Origin: Palsa-892 sp035295845
GTDB lineage: Bacteria > Pseudomonadota > Alphaproteobacteria > Rhizobiales > Xanthobacteraceae
Reading direction: 5' to 3'
DNA length: 37,454 nt
NCBI GenBank assembly: GCA_035295845.1
Contig: DATGIF010000002.1
Location: 1 to 37,454, forward strand
This document shows, one piece after another, positions 24,481 to 32,866 of the stretch (positions are counted from its first letter, which is position 1; every line of letters begins with the position of its first letter). Both the position numbers and the translations under genes were made by a program. Below the pieces are notes generated by a model, which worked only from the letters and a program-made list of their open reading frames with translations, had not been told where the DNA came from and made no database searches.

Positions 24481-25329
24481 ATGAGCGCGGAGACGGTCGA
24501 GGCAGCGGACCGGAACGGGAGCGCAGCGGCGCGCGCCGGCGGCAGCTCGTTCTATTTCGCGATGCGTATCCTGCCGCGCGCGCAGCGGGAGGCGATGTTC
24601 GAGGTCTATTCCTTCTGCAAGGCGGTCGATGATATCGCCGACGGCGATGCGCCGCGTCCCGAACGCTTGCGGCGTCTCGCCGGCTGGCGGCGGGACATCG
24701 CGGCGCTTTATGCCGGTCGCATTCCGGCGGGGCTCGCGAATCTCGCGCATGCCGTCAACCGCTTCTCGCTCCGCGAGGAGGATTTTCTCGCCGTCATCGA
24801 AGGCATGGAGATGGATAGCGCGGAAGACATTCGCGCGCCCGACCTGGAGTGGCTCGATTTCTATTGCGATCGCGTCGCCTGCGCGGTCGGCCGGCTGTCC
24901 GTTCGCATTTTCGGAATGGATGAGGAGAACGGCAAGCTGCTCGCGCACCATCTCGGCTCGGCCCTGCAATTGACCAATATCCTGCGCGACCTCGACGAGG
25001 ATGCGGCGGTCGGGCGCCTTTACCTGCCGCAAGAGGCATTGCGGCTTGCCGGGATCCACACCACCGATCCGCAAGCGGCCATTGCAAGTCCTGATATCGG
25101 CATTGCCTGCGATTTTGTCGTCGCGCGGGCGCGGAATCACTTTATGAAGGCCGATGAAATCCTCTCGCGGTTTCCGCGCCGGATCGCGCGGGTACCGCGG
25201 ATCATGGAAAAGGCGTATCAACGCACGCTCGACAACATGATCGCGCGCGGCTGGGCGCGCCCGCGCGATCGTGTCCGCCTTAGTCGCTCACAGCTCCTTG
25301 GGATTGCCTTGCGTCATGCCATTGTCTGA
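24481..25329 (+). CDS. hpnD: Presqualene diphosphate synthase HpnD
   Basis: Joins two farnesyl diphosphates to presqualene diphosphate, the first step to squalene. 282 residues. SSFYFAMRILP (22-32) is the family entry, followed by the metal-binding D50-D51-IA-D54 in CKAVDDIADG and D170-LDE-D174 in NILRDLDEDA, with LYLPQEAL after it. The start is ATG 24481, one base behind the hpnC TGA; a longer open frame begins at 24403 inside hpnC. Its 3' end overlaps hpnE by 14 bases, so coupling is likely. It is paired with HpnC and HpnE, which complete squalene formation. Confidence 0.95.
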   Translation: MSAETVEAADRNGSAAARAGGSSFYFAMRILPRAQREAMFEVYSFCKAVDDIADGDAPRPERLRRLAGWRRDIAALYAGRIPAGLANLAHAVNRFSLREEDFLAVIEGMEMDSAEDIRAPDLEWLDFYCDRVACAVGRLSVRIFGMDEENGKLLAHHLGSALQLTNILRDLDEDAAVGRLYLPQEALRLAGIHTTDPQAAIASPDIGIACDFVVARARNHFMKADEILSRFPRRIARVPRIMEKAYQRTLDNMIARGWARPRDRVRLSRSQLLGIALRHAIV

Positions 25330-26593
25330 TCGCGATACGGTTCACATCATCGGCGCGGGCCTCGCCGGGCTTGCCGCGGCCGTGCGGCTCGCGGATGGCG
25401 AGCGGAAGATCATCATCCATGAAGCCACGGAATATGCCGGCGGCCGCTGCCGCTCCTATTTCGACGAAGCGACCGGCATGCTGATCGACAACGGCACGCA
25501 TCTCGTGCTTTCGGGCAATCACGCGGCGCGCGCTTTCGTCCGCACCATCGGCGCGGAGGCGGGACTGCAGGGGCCGGAAGCCGCCGATTTTCCCTTTCTC
25601 GATCTCGCGACGGACAAGCGCTGGACGCTCCGCTTCGGCAGCGGCCTGTTCCCGTGGTGGATTTTCGACAAGGACCGCCGGGTGCCGGAGACGAGCGCGA
25701 TCGATTACCTGCCGCTCGCGCGCCTCATGTGGCCGGCGGCCGACCGACCGCTCGGCGAGGTGGTGGCAAGCGCAGGACCACTCTACGAGCGGCTGCTCAC
25801 GCCGTTTTTTCTCGCCGCGCTCAACATCGAGCCGCGCGAGGCTTCCACGAAGCTCGCGGCCGCGCTCATCCGCGAGACGGGGGCGCTCGGCGGCAAGGCG
25901 TGCCGGCCGCTGATGGCGCCGGACGGAATCGGCAATGTATTCATCGAGCCCGCGCTCGATTATCTGCAGCGCCGCGGCGTTTCCGTATCGTTCAAGCATG
26001 AGCTGCATGGCCTCGGCTTTGACGGCGGGCGCGTTACGGCCCTCGATTTCGGCGGCGAGGCGGTGGCGCTTTCCGAAAGCGACGCTGTCATTCTCGCGGT
26101 TCCGGCCTATACGGCCTCGCGTCTGCTGCCCGACCTGCAAACGCCGTCCGCGTTTCGCGGCATCGTGAACGCGCATTTTCGCGCCGATCCTCCGGAAGCT
26201 TTCCCGCCGATGCTCGGGATCATCAACGGAACATGCGACTGGATCTTTTCGACGCCCGGCCGCGTGTCGGTCACGATCAGCGACGCCGATCGTTTCATGC
26301 CGTTGCCGCGGGAGGCGCTGGCGGAGAAGATCTGGCAGGAAGTCGCCGCCGTCATGAAATTGCCGCGCGAACTTCCGCCCTGGCAGCTCGTGCGCGAGCG
26401 GCGGGCGACATTCGCGGCAACGCCTGAAGAGAACGCGCGCCGCCCGCGCGCCGAGACGGCGTGGCGGAACTTCTTTCTCGCTGGCGACTGGACCGCCACG
26501 GGCCTTCCGGCGACGCTCGAAGGCGCCATTCGCTCGGGCAATCGCGCGGCCGAGCTCGTGAACGGCGCCGGCCAGCGGCGGATCGCGGCGTGA
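25316..26593 (+). CDS. hpnE: Hydroxysqualene dehydroxylase HpnE
   Basis: FAD-dependent reductive removal of the hydroxyl of hydroxysqualene, giving squalene. 425 residues from ATG 25316 with an amine-oxidase/phytoene-desaturase-like fold. The Rossmann FAD site VHIIGAGLAGLAAAVRL lies near the N-terminus, followed by GGRCRSY. The C-terminal FAD-contacting FLAGDWTATGLPATLEGAIRSG is complete. Adjacent Mets upstream (25271) would extend into hpnD and are not needed. The stop TGA shares its last base with the ATG of shc (TGATG). Without it, HpnC product would accumulate, so its place in the operon fits the pathway. Confidence 0.95.
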   Translation: MPLSDRDTVHIIGAGLAGLAAAVRLADGERKIIIHEATEYAGGRCRSYFDEATGMLIDNGTHLVLSGNHAARAFVRTIGAEAGLQGPEAADFPFLDLATDKRWTLRFGSGLFPWWIFDKDRRVPETSAIDYLPLARLMWPAADRPLGEVVASAGPLYERLLTPFFLAALNIEPREASTKLAAALIRETGALGGKACRPLMAPDGIGNVFIEPALDYLQRRGVSVSFKHELHGLGFDGGRVTALDFGGEAVALSESDAVILAVPAYTASRLLPDLQTPSAFRGIVNAHFRADPPEAFPPMLGIINGTCDWIFSTPGRVSVTISDADRFMPLPREALAEKIWQEVAAVMKLPRELPPWQLVRERRATFAATPEENARRPRAETAWRNFFLAGDWTATGLPATLEGAIRSGNRAAELVNGAGQRRIAA

Positions 26594-28560
26594 TGTCGAG
26601 CCCTGCCGTCTTGCCGCTCCGCGCGGCCGATCCCGTGGATGCGCTTGCGCAACGGACAAATGCGGCAACGCGCGCGATCCTCGCGAGCCAGAAGCCCGAC
26701 GGACACTGGGCCTTCGAGCTCGAGGCCGATGCAACGATCCCAGCGGAATACGTGCTGCTGCGGCACTATCGCGGCGAGCCGGTCGACGCCGTGCTTGAGG
26801 AAAAGATCGCGGTCTACCTCCGCCGCGTTCAGGGCGCGCATGGCGGCTGGCCGCTGTTTCACGACGGCGGCTTCGACATCAGCGCCAGCGTGAAAGCCTA
26901 TTTCGCGCTGAAAATGATCGGCGACAGCCCGGAGGCCGCGCATATGCGCCGCGCCCGCGAAGCGATCCTCGCGCGCGGCGGCGCCGAGGGCTGCAACGTG
27001 TTCACGCGCATCTTGCTCGCGCTCTACGGCGTTCTGCCCTGGCGGAGCGTGCCTTCGATGCCGGTCGAGATCATGCTCCTGCCGCGCTGGTTTCCGTTCC
27101 ACCTTTCGAAAATTTCGTATTGGGCGCGCACGGTGATCGTGCCGCTCCTGGTGCTGCAGGTGCTGCGGCCGCGCGCGAGGAATCCGCGCGGCGTCACCAT
27201 CGAGGAGTTGTTCGCGGGCAAGCCGGAACATGTCGGGCCGTCGGCGAGAGCGCCGCATCAGAGCCGCGCGCTGTTCTTGTTTTTCCAGGGCGTCGATGTG
27301 CTCGCGCGTTGCGTCGATGCGATTTCGCCGAAGGCTTTGCGGCAGCGCGCGATCGACAAGGCCGTTGCCTTCGTCTCCGAGCGGCTCAACGGCAAGGACG
27401 GGCTCGGCGCGATTTTCCCCGCCATGGCCAACGCGACGATGATGTTCGATGCCCTTGGCGGGGCGGACAATGCGCGGAAAGCCGCGATCGCGCGCGGCTC
27501 GATCGAAGGCTTGCTCGCGGTGGCGCCGGAGGAGGCCTACTGCCAGCCGTGCCTGTCGCCGGTTTGGGATACGGCGCTCGCCTGCCATGCGCTCCTGGAA
27601 GAGGGGCGCGAAGAAGCGAACGCGCGGGCGCTGCGCGGCCTGCAGTGGCTCGTACCCCTGCAGGTCCTCGACGTTCGCGGAGACTGGATCGCGCGGCGGC
27701 CTGACGTGCGGCCCGGCGGCTGGGCGTTTCAATACGCCAATCCGCATTATCCCGATCTCGACGACACGGCGGTCGTGGTGATGGCGATGGATCGCGCGCA
27801 GCGCCTGGGTCTCGGGAATTTCCAGGCGGCGATCGACCGCGGCGTCGAATGGGTGCGGGGCCTGCAAAGCTCGAACGGCGGCTGGGCGGCCTTCGACGTC
27901 GACAATATCTACGGCTACCTCAACAACATTCCGTTCGCCGATCACGGCGCGCTGACCGATCCGCCGACCGAGGACGTCACCGCGCGCTGCGTGTCGATGC
28001 TCGCGCAACTCGGCGAAACGCTGGCGCACAGCGAAGCGTTGCGGCGCGGGGTGAAGTTTCTGCGAGAGACGCAAACGCCCGAAGGCAGCTGGTACGGGCG
28101 CTGGGGCATGAATTACATCTACGGCACGTGGTCCGTGCTCTGCGCGCTCAACGCCTGCGGGATTGCGCGCGAAGCGCCGGAAGTGGAGCGGGCGGTCAAC
28201 TGGCTCGTTTCGATCCAGAATCCGGACGGCGGCTGGGGCGAGGACGGCACGAGCTACAAGCTCGACTATCGCGGCTATGAGCGGGCGCCGAGCACGGCCT
28301 CACAAACCGCCTGGGCGCTCCTTGGCCTGATGGCCGCGGGCGAGGTCAATCACGCGGCCGTCGCGCGAGGCATCCGCTATCTCACCGAGACGCAAAACGC
28401 GGATGGTCTCTGGGACGAGGCGCGCTTCACCGCCACGGGTTTCCCGCGCGTGTTCTATTTGCGCTACCACGGCTATCGGAAATTCTTTCCGCTGTGGGCG
28501 CTCGCGCGCTACCGGAACTTGCAGGCGAAGAACGACCCCGCGGTCGCCTTCGGCATGTAG
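26593..28560 (+). CDS. shc: Squalene-hopene cyclase
   Basis: Cyclises squalene to hopene and diplopterol, the first hopanoids; a monotopic inner-membrane enzyme. 655 residues, normal for the family. The protonating DxDD motif is D388-L-D390-D391 (YPDLDDTAVV). Several QW repeats are visible, for example QKPDGHWAF near 33-41, QSSNGGWAAF, QTPEGSWYGRW and QNPDGGWGED. The start ATG 26593 overlaps the hpnE stop, and the frame open further upstream lies within hpnE. It is the last gene of the hpnB-C-D-E-shc operon and meets hpnH end to end 28 bases later. No hpnG follows. Confidence 0.97.
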   Translation: MSSPAVLPLRAADPVDALAQRTNAATRAILASQKPDGHWAFELEADATIPAEYVLLRHYRGEPVDAVLEEKIAVYLRRVQGAHGGWPLFHDGGFDISASVKAYFALKMIGDSPEAAHMRRAREAILARGGAEGCNVFTRILLALYGVLPWRSVPSMPVEIMLLPRWFPFHLSKISYWARTVIVPLLVLQVLRPRARNPRGVTIEELFAGKPEHVGPSARAPHQSRALFLFFQGVDVLARCVDAISPKALRQRAIDKAVAFVSERLNGKDGLGAIFPAMANATMMFDALGGADNARKAAIARGSIEGLLAVAPEEAYCQPCLSPVWDTALACHALLEEGREEANARALRGLQWLVPLQVLDVRGDWIARRPDVRPGGWAFQYANPHYPDLDDTAVVVMAMDRAQRLGLGNFQAAIDRGVEWVRGLQSSNGGWAAFDVDNIYGYLNNIPFADHGALTDPPTEDVTARCVSMLAQLGETLAHSEALRRGVKFLRETQTPEGSWYGRWGMNYIYGTWSVLCALNACGIAREAPEVERAVNWLVSIQNPDGGWGEDGTSYKLDYRGYERAPSTASQTAWALLGLMAAGEVNHAAVARGIRYLTETQNADGLWDEARFTATGFPRVFYLRYHGYRKFFPLWALARYRNLQAKNDPAVAFGM

Positions 28561-28567
28561 GGAATGC

Positions 28568-28585
28568 GGGCGGCCGAAGCCGCCC
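28568..28585. terminator. Shared hairpin between convergent shc and hpnH
   Basis: GGGCGGC at 28568-28574, CGAA, then GCCGCCC at 28579-28585: a perfect seven-base GC stem with a four-base loop in the 28-base gap between two convergent operons. Read on the minus strand the loop is TTCG closed by C-G, the extra-stable UUCG tetraloop. No long T-run follows, so termination may be partial or may need Rho. Confidence 0.6.
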
Positions 28586-28588
28586 CGG

Positions 28589-29740
28589 CTAGTTCGCTTG
28601 CGCGAGGCTCGCCTCGTGCTCGCGCTTGCGCTGGTGAATTTTCTCCACCTCTTGCTCGACGTGGCGCGAGAACACGTATTGCGCCGGGCGCTGGTGGTTG
28701 AGCGGGATCTCCGGCGCCATCGCGCCTTCGGTGCGCACGCCGCGCAGGGCGACCATCGCCGCCTTCAGCGGATTGGCGACGGCGTCGTTGACGGCGGTCG
28801 CTTCGTAGCCGCAATGGACCATGCAGTTCGCGCATTTTTCGTAATTGCCGGTGCCGTACTTGTCCCACTCGGTCCCTTCCATGAGTTCGCGGAAGGTCTT
28901 GGCGTAGCCTTCGCCGAGCAGGTAGCAGGGGCGCTGCCAGCCGAAGATATTGTGCGTCGGGTTGCCCCACGGCGTGCAGTGATATTGCTGGTTGCCGGCG
29001 AGGAAATCGAGGAAGAGGCTCGATTGGCTGAAGTCCCAATCGCGGCCGCCGCGGCCGCGGCGCAAAATGTCGCGGAAAAGTTTCTTGGTCGTGTCGCGGT
29101 GGAGGAAGTGCTCCTGATCCGGCGCGCGCTCGTAGGCGTAGCCCGGCGACACGGTGATGCCGTCGACGCCCAGCTCTTTTGCCGAATCGAAGAAGGCAGC
29201 CACGCGGTCGGGTTTCGCGGTGTTGAATAGCGTGCAGTTCAGCGTCACGCGGAAGCCGCGCGCCTTCGCGCGCTTGATCGCGGCGACGGCGCGATCGTAG
29301 ACGCCATCCTGGCAGACGGACACGTCGTGCATCTCCTTGTCGCCGTCGAGATGCACCGACCAGGTGAAGAACGGGCTCGGCTCGTACTGCGCCATCCGCT
29401 TTTCCATCAACAGCGCGTTGGTGCAGAGATAGACGAATTTCCGGCGCGCGATGATGCCCTTCACTATCTCGGGCAGTTGCTTGTGCAGGAGCGGCTCGCC
29501 GCCGGCGATCGACACGACCGGCGCGCCGCATTCGTCGACGGCGCCAAGCGCGTCCTTCACCGACATGTTCTGGTGCAGGATCTCGTCGGGATAATCGATC
29601 TTGCCGCATCCGGCGCAGGCAAGGTTGCAACGGAAGAGCGGTTCGAGCATCAGCACGAGCGGATAGCGCTTGCGGCCCGCGAGACGCTGCCGCATCACGT
29701 AGCTGCCGACGAGAACTTTTTGCAGAAGAGGAATGCCCAC
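28589..29740 (-). CDS. hpnH: Adenosylhopane synthase HpnH (radical SAM)
   Basis: Adds the 5'-deoxyadenosyl radical to diploptene to form adenosylhopane, the first step of C35 hopanoid side chains. 383 residues. The radical-SAM cluster is C38-x3-C42-x2-C45 in FRCNLACAGCGK, with SIAGGEPLLH (SAM binding) after it. The C-terminal cysteine-rich KCANCMVHCGYEA fits the SPASM-like auxiliary region of the family. The start codon is GTG at 29740, only three bases after the ispH stop, with AAGGACGG upstream inside the ispH end. It is the last gene of the dxs-ispH-hpnH operon. Confidence 0.95.
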   Translation of the reverse strand: MGIPLLQKVLVGSYVMRQRLAGRKRYPLVLMLEPLFRCNLACAGCGKIDYPDEILHQNMSVKDALGAVDECGAPVVSIAGGEPLLHKQLPEIVKGIIARRKFVYLCTNALLMEKRMAQYEPSPFFTWSVHLDGDKEMHDVSVCQDGVYDRAVAAIKRAKARGFRVTLNCTLFNTAKPDRVAAFFDSAKELGVDGITVSPGYAYERAPDQEHFLHRDTTKKLFRDILRRGRGGRDWDFSQSSLFLDFLAGNQQYHCTPWGNPTHNIFGWQRPCYLLGEGYAKTFRELMEGTEWDKYGTGNYEKCANCMVHCGYEATAVNDAVANPLKAAMVALRGVRTEGAMAPEIPLNHQRPAQYVFSRHVEQEVEKIHQRKREHEASLAQAN

Positions 29741-29743
29741 GTT

Positions 29744-30700
29744 TTACCGTCCTTGACCGATAGTACTGTTGCTCGCCACATCAAGCAATTCGACCGGAAC
29801 CCGGAAGGCGATGCGTTCTTCCTGTCCCGGAAGGGTTGAGACCTCGATCGGCGCCATCCGGCCGATCGCATCAATCACATCCCTTACCATGATTTCGGGC
29901 GCCGAGGCGCCCGCCGTAATGCCGACGGTCTCGACGCCTTGAAGCCATTCCGGCTTGATATCATCGCCGCTCGCGATGAGATAGCTCGGAATCCCCGCCT
30001 CGATCCCGATCTCGCGCAGCCGATTCGAATTGGAGCTGTTGCGGGCGCCGACCACGAAAATGACGTCGACCACCTTGCTGAGCTCCTTCAGCGCGGTCTG
30101 GCGATTTTGCGTGGCGTAGCAAATGTCCTGCGTGCCCGGGCCGATGACGTCGTCGAAGCGGCGATGCAGCGCCTCGATGATGTCGCGCGTGTCGTCGATG
30201 CTGAGCGTGGTCTGCGTCACATAGGCGACCGGCGTATCGCGCGGGAGGTCGAGGGCTTCGACGTCGGCTTCGGTCTGCACGAGGAAAACCGGGCCCGCAA
30301 TCTGCCCCAACGTGCCCAGCACCTCGGGGTGCCCGGCATGGCCGACGAGGATCACGGTCCGTCCCACGCGGATGTAGTGCCTGCCCTGGCTGTGGACCTT
30401 GGAGACAAGCGGGCACGTCGCGTTCAACACGTGAAGGCCGCGCCGTTTCGCCTCGTTCTCCACTTCCTTTGCGACACCATGGGCGCTGAAGATGGTGATT
30501 CCGTGCGGCGGAATTTCCGACAGCTCCTCGACGAAAATCGCGCCGCGCGCCTTCAGCGATTCCACCACCCATTTGTTGTGCACGATCTCGTGGCGCACAT
30601 AAACGGGCGGGCCGTATTTATCGATCGCGCGTTCGACGATTTCGATCGCGCGCACGACGCCGGCGCAGAAACCGCGCGGTTGCGCAAGGATCACTTTCAT
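29744..30700 (-). CDS. ispH: 4-Hydroxy-3-methylbut-2-enyl diphosphate reductase
   Basis: Last enzyme of the MEP pathway, reducing HMBPP to IPP and DMAPP. 318 residues. Three cysteines ligate the iron-sulfur cluster: C12 in PRGFCAGV, C96 in NATCPLVSK and C194 in DICYATQNRQ. The family residues H41/H74 and the NSSNSNRL stretch are present. The start is ATG 30700, where ATGA overlaps the dxs stop; the open frame running further upstream lies in dxs. Together with Dxs upstream and HpnH downstream it increases isoprenoid flow toward hopanoids. It may be the only ispH copy or a second one; the window cannot tell. Confidence 0.96.
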   Translation of the reverse strand: MKVILAQPRGFCAGVVRAIEIVERAIDKYGPPVYVRHEIVHNKWVVESLKARGAIFVEELSEIPPHGITIFSAHGVAKEVENEAKRRGLHVLNATCPLVSKVHSQGRHYIRVGRTVILVGHAGHPEVLGTLGQIAGPVFLVQTEADVEALDLPRDTPVAYVTQTTLSIDDTRDIIEALHRRFDDVIGPGTQDICYATQNRQTALKELSKVVDVIFVVGARNSSNSNRLREIGIEAGIPSYLIASGDDIKPEWLQGVETVGITAGASAPEIMVRDVIDAIGRMAPIEVSTLPGQEERIAFRVPVELLDVASNSTIGQGR

Positions 30701-32688
30701 ACCGCCACCCCGTTTACGCCCACGCCCTTTTGGCGGGATTTTCCGCTGCCGTTGGACGAGGCGCGCGCGGCGCCGTTGGTCGGCGGCGCCCTCCGCAATC
30801 CGGCGTCCGATCCAAGGACGTCGAACACCTTGGCGACGATGCCGTTCGCATCGAGCCCGGCCTTCGCATACATGGCCGACGGCGCGTCGTGGTCGAGGAA
30901 CGCATCGGGAAGAACCATGCTGCGCGCCTTGAAGCCCGCCTGCTCGAGGGCGCCGTGCTCGGCGAGGAACTGCAGCACATGCGCGCCGAAGCCGCCGATC
31001 GCGCCTTCCTCGACGGTGATCAGGATTTCGTGGTTCTTCGCAAGCCGCCGGATCAAATCGGCATCGAGGGGCTTCGCAAAGCGCGCGTCGGCCACGGTCG
31101 CGGAGATTCCGTGCGCGGCCAGCATGTCCGCGGCCTTCAGGCATTCCGCAAGGCGCGCGCCCAGCGAAAGAAGCGCAACCGTGCCGCCTTCGCGGATGAT
31201 GCGGCCGCGTCCGATTTCGAGCGGGACGCCGCGTTCGGGAAGGGGCACGCCCACGCCTTCGCCGCGCGGATAACGGAAGGCCGAGGGGCGGTCGTCGATC
31301 GCAGCGGCGGTGGCGATCATATGGACGAGTTCCGCTTCGTCCGCCGCCGCCATGACCACGAAGCCGGGCAGACAGCCGAGATAGGCAAGGTCGAAGCTGC
31401 CGGCGTGCGTGGGACCGTCGGCGCCGACGAGGCCCGCGCGATCCATCGCGAAGCGCACCGGCAGGCGCTGGATCGCGACGTCGTGCACGACCTGATCGTA
31501 GGCGCGCTGGAGGAATGTCGAGTAGATCGCGGCGAAGGGCTTATAGCCCTCGGCCGCAAGACCCGCCGCGAAGGTCACGGCGTGCTGTTCGGCAATGCCG
31601 ACATCGAAGGTGCGATCGGGGAACGCTTTCTCGAAAATATCGACGCCGGTGCCGGAGGGCATCGCCGCGGTGATAGCAACGATCTTGTCGTCCTTCTTGG
31701 CTTCCTTGACGAGACTTTCGCCGAACACCTTGGTGTAGGAGGGAGCGCCCGGCTTCGATTTTTGCTGTTGTCCGGTGTTGACGTCGAATTTCACGACGGC
31801 ATGACACTTGTCGCTCGACGTTTCCGCCGGCGCGAAGCCTCTGCCTTTCTGCGTTCGCACGTGAACGAGGATCGGCCCCACCTTCGCCTCGCGCACGTTT
31901 TCGAGGACGGGGATCAGTTGATCGAGATCGTGACCGTCGACGACGCCGACGTAGTAAAAGCCGAGTTCCTCAAACAGCGTGCCGCCGACGACGAACCCGC
32001 GGGCGAGCTCCTCGGCGCGCACCGCCTTGTCCTTGATGAAGCCGGGCAAGTGCTCCGCGAATTGCTTGCCGAGCCCGCGCAAGGACATGTACATCGGGCT
32101 CGACAGGAGACGGGCGAGATAATTCGACATCGCGCCCACCGGCGGCGCGATCGACATCTCATTGTCGTTCAGGATCACGATCAGCCGTGGCTTCATGGCG
32201 CCGGCGTTATTCATGGCCTCATACGCCATGCCGCCGGAGATGGCGCCGTCGCCGACGACGCAGACAACGTTATGCTGTTTGCCGGCGAGGTCGCGCGCGA
32301 CCGCGAAGCCCAATCCCGCCGACATCGCTGTGGACGCGTGCGCGGCGCCAAAAGGGTCGTATTCGCTTTCCGCCCGCTTGGTGAAGCCGGAAAGGCCTCC
32401 GCCCTGCCGCAAGGTTCTGATGCGATCGCGTCGGCCGGTGAGAATCTTGTGCGGATAGGCCTGGTGGCCGACGTCCCAGATCAACTTGTCATTGGGGGTA
32501 TCGAAAACGTAGTGTAAGGCAACCGTCAATTCGACAACGCCGAGGCCGGCGCCGAGATGGCCGCCGGTTACGGCGACGGCGCCGATCGTCTCGGCGCGCA
32601 ATGCATCTGCAACCTGCCGGAGATTTCGCGCATTGACCCGGCGCAAATCCGCCGGACTTCTGATCGAGTCAAGAATTGTCGGCTGCAT
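30697..32688 (-). CDS. dxs: 1-Deoxy-D-xylulose-5-phosphate synthase
   Basis: First enzyme of the MEP pathway, condensing pyruvate and glyceraldehyde 3-phosphate with thiamine diphosphate. 663 residues from ATG 32688, which has AAGGGATGGA upstream; the frame is open to 32778, but the extension is unlike Dxs. Landmarks are GGHLGAGLGVVELTVALHY (42-60), the ThDP motif GDGAISGGMAYEAMNNAG (146-163), and AEQHAVTFAAGLA in the transketolase-like domain. The C-terminus carries about 30 extra low-complexity residues (NGAARASSNGSGKSR and onward) that coincide with the overlap into ispH. An EcfG-like promoter is proposed upstream. It diverges from hpnN. Confidence 0.96.
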   Translation of the reverse strand: MQPTILDSIRSPADLRRVNARNLRQVADALRAETIGAVAVTGGHLGAGLGVVELTVALHYVFDTPNDKLIWDVGHQAYPHKILTGRRDRIRTLRQGGGLSGFTKRAESEYDPFGAAHASTAMSAGLGFAVARDLAGKQHNVVCVVGDGAISGGMAYEAMNNAGAMKPRLIVILNDNEMSIAPPVGAMSNYLARLLSSPMYMSLRGLGKQFAEHLPGFIKDKAVRAEELARGFVVGGTLFEELGFYYVGVVDGHDLDQLIPVLENVREAKVGPILVHVRTQKGRGFAPAETSSDKCHAVVKFDVNTGQQQKSKPGAPSYTKVFGESLVKEAKKDDKIVAITAAMPSGTGVDIFEKAFPDRTFDVGIAEQHAVTFAAGLAAEGYKPFAAIYSTFLQRAYDQVVHDVAIQRLPVRFAMDRAGLVGADGPTHAGSFDLAYLGCLPGFVVMAAADEAELVHMIATAAAIDDRPSAFRYPRGEGVGVPLPERGVPLEIGRGRIIREGGTVALLSLGARLAECLKAADMLAAHGISATVADARFAKPLDADLIRRLAKNHEILITVEEGAIGGFGAHVLQFLAEHGALEQAGFKARSMVLPDAFLDHDAPSAMYAKAGLDANGIVAKVFDVLGSDAGLRRAPPTNGAARASSNGSGKSRQKGVGVNGVAV

Positions 32689-32736
32689 CGAAAATCCATC
32701 CCTTCCGCAATGATCGTGATTGTTTGTTTCAGAGCC

Positions 32737-32762
32737 AACACATTCACGGACAATAAGGTTCC
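32737..32762 (-). promoter_or_regulatory. Possible EcfG (general stress sigma) promoter for dxs-ispH-hpnH
   Basis: On the minus strand GGAAC (32762-32758) is followed after 17 bases by TGTT (32740-32737), close to the alphaproteobacterial EcfG pattern GGAAC-N16/17-CGTT with one mismatch. It lies about 50 bases before the dxs ATG, a suitable distance. A second GGAAC lies at 32776-32772 but has no matching -10. Confidence 0.35.
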
Positions 32763-32866
32763 GTAGCAAAAGTTCCAACCGCAGGGAATGCTAGGAATAG
32801 AATGCTCATGCCGATACAGCGTTGCGCCACATTTAAGCCGCGAATGAGCCGGGGGCGGAAGTTCGT

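Noticed and set aside
26107..28074. 655-residue open frame on the minus strand opposite hpnE/shc
   Set aside because: It lies antisense to two clearly conserved genes and is arginine/histidine-rich with no recognisable motif; such frames arise from GC-rich third positions.
30730..32517. 595-residue open frame on the plus strand opposite dxs
   Set aside because: Antisense shadow of dxs, rich in Arg, Asp and His, without motifs.
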